A stretch of 64,000 nucleotides of DNA from Pasteurellaceae bacterium RH1A (GTDB taxonomy: Bacteria; Pseudomonadota; Gammaproteobacteria; Enterobacterales; Pasteurellaceae): contig CP015195.1 of NCBI GenBank assembly GCA_012221805.1, positions 1,411,771-1,475,770 of the forward strand. Direction: 5' to 3'. Both the position numbers and the translations under genes were made by a program. Below, one piece after another: positions 56,901 to 64,000 of this stretch. Every line of letters begins with the position of its first letter. Position 1 is the first letter of the stretch. The notes under the pieces are model-generated. The model was not told the origin of the DNA. It did no database searches and was given only the letters and a program-made list of their open reading frames with translations.

Positions 56901-59749
56901 GACTTAGCAGAATCAGAAGCTGAATCTGATGCAGAGTCTGCTGATTTAGCGGAATCTGAAGCCGATTTTGCAGAGTCGCTGGCGGACTTAGCAGAATCAG
57001 AAGCTGAATCTGATGCTGAGTCTGCTGATTTAGCGGAATCTGAAGCCGATTTAGCTGAATCACTGGCTGACTTAGCAGAATCAGAAGCTGAATCTGATGC
57101 AGAGTCTGCTGATTTAGCGGAATCTGAAGCCGATTTTGCAGAATCGCTAGCGGATTTAGCAGAATCAGAGGCTGAGTCTGATGCAGCATCTGCTGATTTA
57201 GCCGAATCTGAAGCCGATTTAGCTGAGTCGCTGGCGGACTTAGCAGAATCAGAGGCTGAATCTGATGCAGCATCCGCTGATTTAGCCGAGTCCGAAGCTG
57301 ATTTAGCTGAGTCCGAAGCTGATTTAGCTGAGTCGCTGGCTGACTTAGCAGAATCAGAGGCTGAATCTGATGCAGCATCTGCTGATTTAGCCGAATCTGA
57401 AGCCGATTTTGCAGAGTCGCTGGCGGACTTAGCAGAATCAGAAGCTGAATCTGATGCCGAGTCTGCTGATTTAGCCGAATCTGAAGCCGATTTAGCTGAG
57501 TCGCTGGCGGACTTGGCAGAATCAGAGGCCGAGTCTGATGCAGCATCTGCTGATTTAGCGGAATCTGAAGCCGATTTAGCTGAATCACTGGCTGACTTAG
57601 CAGAATCTGAAGCCGAGTCTGACGCTGCCTTAGCAGCATTTTCAGCCTTTTCAACCTGTGAGTTGATCTTATCCAAATTTTCGGTCACTGTTTTCGCAGC
57701 ATCTGACGCAGCAGAAATAGCTGTTTTAGCCGTATTGGATAAGCCATAAATGATTTTTCCACTTCCATCTGTTGAAACAGAAAGATCTGATGTCGCACCA
57801 AAGGTTAAAGCATCATCACCACTTAATCTCCAAGTATCCGCAGTACCCTCTTTTGTTCCCGCTTCACTTTCATCATTTTTAACACTAAAAGTATAGCTGC
57901 GTCTATTTAATGCATCTGTCGCAGCTAAAGCAGCAGTTGCGGTGGTATTTGCGGTGTTCGCCACACCTTGGGCATTATTGGCTGTGGTATTTGCAGTATT
58001 TGCTACATCTTGAGCATTATTAGCTGTAGTATTTGCAGCATTTGCCACATCTTGGGCATTATTGGCTGTGGCATTTGCGGTATTCGCCACATTTTGGGCA
58101 TTATTGGCTGTGGCATTTGCGGTATTCGCTACATTTTGGGCGTTATTGGCTGTGGCATTTGCGGTATTCGCTACATTTTGGGCATTATCCGCTGTGGTTT
58201 TAACTGCAAATAATTGGCTTCCATTAACCGCTTGTTTGCTATTAGCAGTAACGGTTCCATTAGCCACACCTTCAATAACATTGCCGCCCATATTAACAGT
58301 TTTACCTGAGCCAACCGTTAAACCACCATTCGCTGCAATTGAGCCTGCTGCGGTAATGGCACCTGTTGTATTGACTGTCGTAAACGTTGGGGTCATAGAG
58401 GTGCTAACCGTAAAGTTTGAGCGACTAAGATTAACATCAATATTATTTCCTGCCATGATTTTTAAGGTACTTCCTGTGCCAACAAAACTACGTTGTCCAG
58501 TACTCGTGCCTGAGCCACCATTGCCTGTTTCCACATAAAGACCAACTGCATTGACCGCCTGTACCAAAGTAGCGGTTGTTGCTAGGCCTTCTGTCGTTCC
58601 TGGTGCAGCAGCAACCCTTCCTCCATTAACATTAATACGTTGAGTCACAACATCAAATTTAACATCTGACTTATTCTCGCCGTCTGTTACCACTGCAGTA
58701 GTAAAGTTTCCATTGGTAAAATTCACTGCACCATTATTATTAATTCTAGATGAGTTACCATTGGCTTGAATATTAAAACCGCTGTTATTTACAAGATGAT
58801 AAAGCTGGCTGCCGTTAATGGCATCAGTTGAGGTGGCAGAAACATCACCTGCTGCCACATTTTGGATTTGGCGTTCCTTACCTGCTGAACCAATAGAAAC
58901 TACGCCATTAGCTGTAGAGGCCAGGCCTGCAAAAGAGCCATTTGTTGTCGTACCTCCATCTGCAACGATGGTGTAGTTATTGGCAGTGGCAGATGTTGTT
59001 GGGGCGGTTGTTGTTGAACTAACGCCAAGGGCAACGGAGTTAGCACTAGCATTCGCATTTGAACCTAAGGCCAAAGCGTTATTGCCCGTTGTATTACTAA
59101 AACTACCTAGTGCAGTTGAGTTCTGACCTTGAACAGTCACGTTATAACCAATACCAACCATATGGCGGTTATTTGTTCTTTCACCTCCATCACCTGCTTT
59201 AGCATTTGTACCCAAAACAATAGAACCTAAGCCTACACCCGTTATACGGCTATTAGAACCTATTGCAATCCCTGAGTTAATATCAAAAGAGACATTACTA
59301 CCTATAGCTATAGCTCCATTTATGGCATTTTGACCGATAGATGAGCCATAGCCAACAACTGTTGCTGCAGATGCAGATGAGTTGGATGAAGAACCCACTA
59401 CAACAGAATTGGTCTGAGCAGAAAATGAATTTGCACCAGCAACAAGAGAATTACGACCAATAGCACCTGCGGACGACTCTGTTGACCCAAAATTCGTCGT
59501 AGAACTTCCCCCTGTATTTGATCCCGTATTCACATGGAAATAGGAATCCGCTGAATATGTATTGGTTGATAAGAACAGTAGCAATGATGAAAAACATAAG
59601 GAAAATTTAAATGTTTTACTTAACCCTAAATGCCCTACCTCTAGCGTATGCTCTGTCGATGAGATTTTTACTCTTCCCTTAGCTAGTTCAGAAACGACAA
59701 CCAAAGACTGAGTCGCTCGATTCCAAATTACCTTAAAGACCTTGTTCAT
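53921..59749 (-). CDS. Trimeric autotransporter adhesin (YadA-like), 1,942 residues
   Basis: Outer-membrane adhesin of type V secretion. The start MNKVFKVIWNRATQS is an extended signal peptide region (ESPR), followed by a signal peptide ending near NTYSA (about 68). Residues 95-260 are YadA head repeats (AIGSN/ALGSN type). Necks such as VAAGDVSATSTDAINGSQLY link to stalks. Residues 516-600 are 14-residue coiled-coil repeats and 705-1708 Ser/Ala/Asp/Lys heptads. Residues 1730-1835 are a second head-like block, then the neck VSVGSVGKERRVTNVADPVK and the C-terminal four-strand membrane anchor ending FGAGVGYQWK. AAGGA precedes the ATG. Full-length and in frame despite its repeats. Confidence 0.94.
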   Translation of the reverse strand: MNKVFKVIWNRATQSLVVVSELAKGRVKISSTEHTLEVGHLGLSKTFKFSLCFSSLLLFLSTNTYSADSYFHVNTGSNTGGSSTTNFGSTESSAGAIGRNSLVAGANSFSAQTNSVVVGSSSNSSASAATVVGYGSSIGQNAINGAIAIGSNVSFDINSGIAIGSNSRITGVGLGSIVLGTNAKAGDGGERTNNRHMVGIGYNVTVQGQNSTALGSFSNTTGNNALALGSNANASANSVALGVSSTTTAPTTSATANNYTIVADGGTTTNGSFAGLASTANGVVSIGSAGKERQIQNVAAGDVSATSTDAINGSQLYHLVNNSGFNIQANGNSSRINNNGAVNFTNGNFTTAVVTDGENKSDVKFDVVTQRINVNGGRVAAAPGTTEGLATTATLVQAVNAVGLYVETGNGGSGTSTGQRSFVGTGSTLKIMAGNNIDVNLSRSNFTVSTSMTPTFTTVNTTGAITAAGSIAANGGLTVGSGKTVNMGGNVIEGVANGTVTANSKQAVNGSQLFAVKTTADNAQNVANTANATANNAQNVANTANATANNAQNVANTANATANNAQDVANAANTTANNAQDVANTANTTANNAQGVANTANTTATAALAATDALNRRSYTFSVKNDESEAGTKEGTADTWRLSGDDALTFGATSDLSVSTDGSGKIIYGLSNTAKTAISAASDAAKTVTENLDKINSQVEKAENAAKAASDSASDSAKSASDSAKSASDSAKSADAASDSASDSAKSASDSAKSASDSAKSADSASDSASDSAKSASDSAKSASDSAKSADAASDSASDSAKSASDSAKSASDSAKSASDSAKSADAASDSASDSAKSASDSAKSASDSAKSADAASDSASDSAKSASDSAKSASDSAKSADSASDSASDSAKSASDSAKSASDSAKSADSASDSASDSAKSASDSAKSASDSAKSADSASDSASDSAKSASDSAKSASDSAKSADSASDSASDSAKSASDSAKSASDSAKSADAASDSASDSAKSASDSAKSASDSAKSADSASDSASDSAKSASDSAKSASDSAKSADSASDSASDSAKSASDSAKSASDSAKSADSASDSASDSAKSASDSAKSASDSAKSASDSAKSADSASDSASDSAKSASDSAKSASDSAKSADSASDSASDSAKSASDSAKSASDSAKSADSASDSASDSAKSASDSAKSASDSAKSASDSAKSADSASDSASDSAKSASDSAKSADAASDSASDSTKSASDSAKSASDSAKSADSASDSASDSAKSASDSAKSASDSAKSADAASDSASDSAKSASDSAKSASDSAKSADSASDSASDSAKSASDSAKSASDSAKSADSASDSASDSAKSASDSAKSASDSAKSADAASDSASDSAKSASDSAKSASDSAKSADSASDSASDSAKSASDSAKSASDSAKSADSASDSASDSAKSASDSAKSASDSAKSADSASDSASDSAKSASDSAKSASDSAKSADSASDLASDSAKSASDSAKSASDSAKSADSASDSASDSAKSASDSAKSASDSAKSADSASDSASDSAKSASDSEKSASDSAKSADSASDSASDSAKSASDSAKSASDSAKSADSASDSASDSAKSASDSAKSASDSAKSADSASDSSSDSAKSASDSAKSASDSAKSADSASDSASDSAKSASDSAKSASDSAKSADSASDSASDSAKSASDSEKSASDSAKSADSASDSAKAASDSVQTIEKSGLISADGKTAFAADNTSGAESAKANGQDSTSLGYGSDASGEKSTATGHSAKATGKNSTANGNGAKATGTNSTAVGQNAQATAENSVALGQGSIANEINTVSVGSVGKERRVTNVADPVKGTDAVNKRYVDNSINAVRKDLRKADKKLRGGIAGATAIANIPQVTQTGANLVGVGVGSYNGQSAVAVGYSKLSDNNKVIIKFSGAATTQGDYNFGAGVGYQWK
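54627..57633 (-). repeat. About 36 tandem 84-bp units coding Ser/Ala/Asp/Lys heptads
   Basis: The unit codes 28 residues, four heptads: SASDSAK three times, then SADSASD or SADAASD. Alanines repeat at spacings of three and four, so the region should form a trimeric alanine-core coiled coil, with Ser, Asp and Lys outside. Some units carry an extra or missing heptad; rare single changes (SEKS, STKS, SASDL) occur. Codon choices for the same residues differ between units (GAATCA/GAGTCT, and so on), which implies age or selection against perfect identity. All six frames are open through most of it. Confidence 0.9.
57955..58190 (-). repeat. 14-residue coiled-coil repeats (NAQNVANTANATAN)
   Basis: About six 42-bp units coding NAQ-N/D/G-VANTAN-A/T-TAN precede the serine-rich part. 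They are two heptads each, again with Ala/Val at a and d, and form a stalk below the second neck. Confidence 0.85.
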
Positions 59750-59806
59750 ATTAAATTCCTTACATTAAATCAATTAAAATACAATAAACCCCAAATTGCG
59801 CTGCGC

Positions 59807-59835
59807 ATTCTATAGTCAAAGTATATGAAATGCAA
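59807..59835 (-). promoter_or_regulatory. Possible sigma-70 promoter of the adhesin
   Basis: On the minus strand TTGCAT (59835-59830) and TAGAAT (59812-59807) are separated by 17 bases, upstream of a leader of about 50 bases and the AAGGA ribosome site. The match is moderate; no other candidate in 59750-59941 looks better. Confidence 0.4.
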
Positions 59836-59941
59836 AAGCAAAACCTTTCTTAGCTATAAAAAAATCACTTATAAATAAAAAGAGCAAGACCTCATCACCC
59901 ATAATGAGTATCTCACTCCTTCTTTTTAGTATGTTTATATC

Positions 59942-61090
<1,149 letters not shown>

Positions 61091-61123
61091 TCAAATAAAC
61101 AGTTCGAGTCAATATAATCAAGG

Positions 61124-61243
61124 CTAGAAGCCGATTCCTGTGCCAATGCCGATGCTGCCACCACCATTGCCCACACCAAAAGATCCACCCACGCTGCAAG
61201 CTGTTAGGCCGCCAAGAGCGAGAATGAAGAGTAATTTTTTCAT
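61124..61243 (-). CDS. Tiny glycine-rich lipoprotein, 39 residues
   Basis: MKKLLFILALGGLTACSVGG then a Gly-rich tail (SFGVGNGGGSIGIGTGIGF). The lipobox LTAC puts lipidation at Cys16, leaving a 24-residue mature peptide with about half Gly. No ribosome site is strong. It lies between tgt and sohB on the same strand. The composition and clean lipobox argue for a real gene; function unknown, perhaps an entericidin-like small lipoprotein. Confidence 0.6.
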   Translation of the reverse strand: MKKLLFILALGGLTACSVGGSFGVGNGGGSIGIGTGIGF

Positions 61244-61364
61244 GTCAAATCTCGTGTTTAAGAAAAAAGCAAGCGGGGCAAAATCGGGGAAAATTTGCAA
61301 GTTTTCATCCCTTTTGACCCGCTTGCTTTATTGTACGATCTTGCCTTGAGATGGCAAGGAGATT

Positions 61365-62420
61365 TTAATATTTAGGCGAATTTGCCTTATTCAGCAACTT
61401 GGCAATCACATTTTCCAGGCTGCTTTCTAGTTTAGCCCCCAATTTATCGGCCAGTTTTTTCTTCTGGAAGAACTTAACCTCAATCACCTCTTTGCTTTCC
61501 ACAGCCTTGAGAATCACATCATCACTGGTTGAAAGCTCATCCACCAACTGTAAGTCCAAGGCCTGTTGGCCGAACCAGTGTTCGCCTGTGGCGATTTTAG
61601 CCATATCTAGCTGCGGGCGGTGCTGGCCAACAAACTGCTTGAAAAGCTCATGGGTTTCTTCCAATTCTTGCTGGAATTTTTGCTTGCTCTTTTCGGTGTT
61701 CTCGCCCACTAAGGTGACCGTGCGTTTGTACTCGCCTGCGGTCATCACGTCCACATCCACATCCAGGCGTTTGAGCAAGCGGTGGATATTGGGCACCTGA
61801 GCCACCACACCGATTGAACCAATCACTGCAAACGGCGCTGAAACAATCTTATCTGCCACGCAGGCCATCATATAGCCCCCGCTGGCCGCCACCTTGTCCA
61901 CCGCCACGGTAAGCGGGATATGATGCTGCTTTAAACGCTGCAACTGGGAAGCCGCCAAACCATAGCCATGCACTACTCCGCCTGGGCTTTCCAACTTAAT
62001 CAACACCTCATCTTTTTCAGGCTTGGCCAGGGAAATAATGGCCGAAATTTCCTCCCGCAGGGAAGAGACAGCACTTGCCATCACATCGCCCTCAAAGTTC
62101 AAGACAAAGAGACGGGATTTCTCCTCTTCCGTCTTCTCCTCACCAGCTTTAAGGCGTTTTTTCTCGGCCTTGGCCTTCTCTTTTTCGGCCTTTTTCTCGG
62201 CTTTTTCAGCCTGCTTGAGTTCAGCTTCACTTAAAAAGAGCTTGGTCAGATCTTTTTTCTGTTCGCTGTATTTTTCGGTTAAGTTGGTGATTTCAATGGC
62301 GCCATCTTCATGCTGCTTGCGGCTGTGAATAATCAGGGCTACCACCAGGGCGACAATGCCAAACACAGTCAGCAGCTCCAATAAAAAGATGCCGTAATTA
62401 AGTAATACTTCTTTCCACAT
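61365..62420 (-). CDS. sohB: Inner-membrane peptidase SohB
   Basis: S49-family serine protease, a probable relative of SppA. The 351-residue protein has one N-terminal membrane helix (about residues 10-31), a long Lys/Glu/Ala helix (about 65-100), and a catalytic domain with ESPGGVVHGYG, the nucleophile Ser in KVAASGGYMMACVAD and the general-base Lys in GEYKRTVTLVGENT. Role in quality control of periplasmic peptides is inferred from the family. The ribosome site is AAGGGAA. Confidence 0.94.
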   Translation of the reverse strand: MWKEVLLNYGIFLLELLTVFGIVALVVALIIHSRKQHEDGAIEITNLTEKYSEQKKDLTKLFLSEAELKQAEKAEKKAEKEKAKAEKKRLKAGEEKTEEEKSRLFVLNFEGDVMASAVSSLREEISAIISLAKPEKDEVLIKLESPGGVVHGYGLAASQLQRLKQHHIPLTVAVDKVAASGGYMMACVADKIVSAPFAVIGSIGVVAQVPNIHRLLKRLDVDVDVMTAGEYKRTVTLVGENTEKSKQKFQQELEETHELFKQFVGQHRPQLDMAKIATGEHWFGQQALDLQLVDELSTSDDVILKAVESKEVIEVKFFQKKKLADKLGAKLESSLENVIAKLLNKANSPKY

Positions 62421-62437
62421 AATGTTCCCTTATTTGA

Positions 62438-63238
62438 TTAGTCTGTTGATAACAAAAGCGCATCATCCGCCAGTTTTTCATGCCGGCTCTTTTCAAATAA
62501 TTGCAAGAGATCAGGCACATCCATCCGCTTGCGCTCCTCGCCGCTGACATCAAAGGCGACCTGGCCTTGATGGAGCATCACCGTCCGATCCCCATAATCC
62601 AAGGCCTGACGCATGGAATGGGTGACCATCAAGGTAGTTAGTTGTTGTTCCCGTACGATCTTATTGGTCAGTTCCAGCACAAAGGCCGTGGTTTTAGGGT
62701 CAAGGGCTGCAGTGTGTTCGTCTAAGAGCAAGATATTTGAAGGCTGGAGGGAAGCCATAAGCAGGCTTACTGCCTGACGCTGGCCACCTGATAAACGGCC
62801 CATGTGGTCAGTTAAACGGTTTTCCAAGCCCAAGCCTAGGAGGGCTAGTTTTTCCCTGAATAACTCCCGCATTTGACGGTTTAGGGCAAAGCCCAGGCCC
62901 CGCTTTCTACCCCGTTGGTAGGCCAGTGCCATATTTTCTTCAATGGTCAAACTTTCACAAGTGCCAGCCATAGGATCTTGGAAGACCCGAGCCACCTGGC
63001 CTGCCCGCTGCCAACTTTGTTGCTGGCTAACAGGCTTACCCTGAATAAAAATCTCCCCCCTATCCAAACTGCAATCCCCGCTAATGGCATTGAGCATGGT
63101 GGACTTCCCTGCCCCATTGCTGCCAATCACCGACACAAATTCACCCGCTTTGACAGACAGGGACAAGCCTCGCAAGACAGGATTTTCAATGGCTGTACCC
63201 TTATTAAAGGTAATAAAGAGGTTGTTGAGCTTAATCAC
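62438..63238 (-). CDS. ABC transporter ATP-binding protein
   Basis: The 266-residue ATPase has Walker A IGSNGAGKST, signature GRLSGGQRQAVSLL, Walker B NILLLDEHTAALD and the H-loop VTHSM. It belongs to the group found with BPD_transp_2-type permeases and ABC substrate-binding lipoproteins (COG1101-like), including the TrpXYZ-type importers. It overlaps the permease gene by 8 bp. The substrate-binding gene is presumably beyond the window edge. Confidence 0.9.
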   Translation of the reverse strand: MIKLNNLFITFNKGTAIENPVLRGLSLSVKAGEFVSVIGSNGAGKSTMLNAISGDCSLDRGEIFIQGKPVSQQQSWQRAGQVARVFQDPMAGTCESLTIEENMALAYQRGRKRGLGFALNRQMRELFREKLALLGLGLENRLTDHMGRLSGGQRQAVSLLMASLQPSNILLLDEHTAALDPKTTAFVLELTNKIVREQQLTTLMVTHSMRQALDYGDRTVMLHQGQVAFDVSGEERKRMDVPDLLQLFEKSRHEKLADDALLLSTD

Positions 63239-64000
63239 GGCGACCTCCTTTGGCGGCTAATATTTTCTGCTTGATTTGCGGCAGGGTCAGCACAATCACC
63301 ACCAGGAGGGCAGTGACTAGGTTCAGATCCTGCGGGCCAAAGCCAAGGCTATTAAGGGTATCATTATTCAGGGCCATGGCAATAAAAATACGGTATAAGA
63401 TGGAGCCAACAATCACAGCCGTGGTAAACCAAACCATCCGCTTGACCGAAAAAATGGCCTCGCCGATAATCACCGCCGCCAGGCCAATTACAATGGTGCC
63501 CACGCCGATGGAAATATCAAAGCCGCCATTGCTTTGCACATAAAGCGCGCCGGCCAAGGCAATCAGGCCATTGGCAATGGCCATGCCCAGCAGGGTCATC
63601 TTGTTAATGGCAATCCCCTGGGCCTTAGCCATACGAGGGTTGGTACCTGTTGCCCGCACGGCCAGGCCGATTTGAGTGGCAAAGAAGAGATCAAAGAGGA
63701 TCTTGGCAATAATCACCACAAACAGCGCCATCAAAAGCCGTACCAAGGCTAACTGCAAATCATCATGGGCCGTGATGGCATCATAAATGGTTGGATCGCC
63801 CAAGAGCGACACATTAGGCTTGCCCATAATGCGTAGGTTGATGGAATAAAGGGCAATCATCATCAAAATGCTGGCCAAGAGCTTTTGAATTTTAAAGCCG
63901 ATGTGTAGGCTGGCCGTAATAGCCCCAGCCACAAAGCCTGCCAGCATACCCAGCAAGGTGGCCAGCCAAGGATCGACACTGTGCAAAATACACAGCACAC
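63231..64000 (-). CDS. ABC transporter permease, 5' end beyond the window
   Basis: At least 255 residues with about seven hydrophobic helices; the N-terminal coding part continues past 64000, so the true start is not seen. Texts such as GLAVRATGTNPRMAKAQGIA and LGMAIANGLIALAGALYVQS are typical of the branched-chain-type permease superfamily (PF02653), COG4120-like branch. It overlaps the ATPase gene by 8 bp and forms one import operon with it; substrate not evident, amino acid or purine possible. Confidence 0.85.
   Translation of the reverse strand, partial: VLCILHSVDPWLATLLGMLAGFVAGAITASLHIGFKIQKLLASILMMIALYSINLRIMGKPNVSLLGDPTIYDAITAHDDLQLALVRLLMALFVVIIAKILFDLFFATQIGLAVRATGTNPRMAKAQGIAINKMTLLGMAIANGLIALAGALYVQSNGGFDISIGVGTIVIGLAAVIIGEAIFSVKRMVWFTTAVIVGSILYRIFIAMALNNDTLNSLGFGPQDLNLVTALLVVIVLTLPQIKQKILAAKGGRRD

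Noticed and set aside
54627..57749. 1,040-codon open frame on the plus strand opposite the adhesin repeats, plus long minus-strand frames in other registers
   Set aside because: The 84-bp units lack stop codons in all six frames, so these frames are by-products. The YadA-like frame alone has signal peptide, heads, necks and anchor.

Overview
The window looks like a chromosomal segment of a Pasteurellaceae bacterium. Gene content (HemW, PntAB, ArcB, FNR, NanA/SiaR/NanQ, PmbA, DarP, YacL) is typical of that family. The DNA is dotted with ACAAGCGGT / ACCGCTTGT, the Actinobacillus-type uptake signal sequence (USS), while the Haemophilus-type core AAGTGCGGT appears only in isolated copies. That points to the Actinobacillus/Mannheimia/Glaesserella/Bibersteinia side of the family. 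I cannot fix genus or species, and I found no tRNA or rRNA genes.

Layout. 1-7.4 kb: a membrane protein, hemW, a lipoprotein, bcp-gmhB and pntAB. 7.4-10.9 kb: a MarR regulator divergent from a DMT transporter and a glutathionyl-hydroquinone reductase gene that is cut in two by a 1,089-bp insertion sequence. 10.9-12.1 kb: an AT-rich orphan gene between two long direct repeats. 12.1-15.4 kb: tadA-lolA-trpR-mtgA-ypfJ on the minus strand. 15.6-24.4 kb: a type I restriction-modification island (hsdM-hsdS-HEPN-like gene, then hsdR). It is split by a REP-associated transposase (RAYT) with its palindromic repeat array and by an operon of three tiny membrane proteins. hsdM carries a pentanucleotide repeat at its 5' end whose present length puts the gene out of frame. 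24.5-29.3 kb: efp, yegP, yigL, arcB, priC. 29.5-31.8 kb: sialic acid catabolism (nanQ-siaR-nanA). 32-42.3 kb: pmbA, darP, sirB-like, purE-ansA-purK, fnr, yacL, prlC, dcuC. 42.3-52.7 kb: lipoprotein, uvrC, two adjacent toxin-antitoxin pairs, sbcB, ybeY, ppx, ppiB, cca and a hemerythrin-like gene. 52.7-59.8 kb: a 1,942-residue trimeric autotransporter adhesin with about 1,000 residues of Ser/Ala/Asp/Lys heptads, followed by a DUF2827 putative glycosyltransferase gene. 59.9-64 kb: tgt, a tiny lipoprotein, sohB and two genes of an ABC importer that runs off the window edge.

Themes. (1) Variable surface and DNA-modification biology: a phase-variable HsdM and a repeat-rich adhesin paired with a putative modifying enzyme. 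(2) Dispersed palindromic (REP/BIME-like) elements of several sequence families, only one of which has its transposase in the window. (3) Eight coding disruptions that are each explained by one small indel, nearly all in homopolymer runs (arcB twice, uvrC, yigL, the hemerythrin gene, two orphan genes and the IS transposase). Several of these are normally conserved housekeeping genes, so homopolymer miscalls in the underlying assembly are a serious possibility and should be excluded before calling the genes broken.

Most housekeeping calls rest on clear family motifs. Functions proposed for the small membrane operon, the HEPN-like gene and the adhesin/DUF2827 pair are inference.
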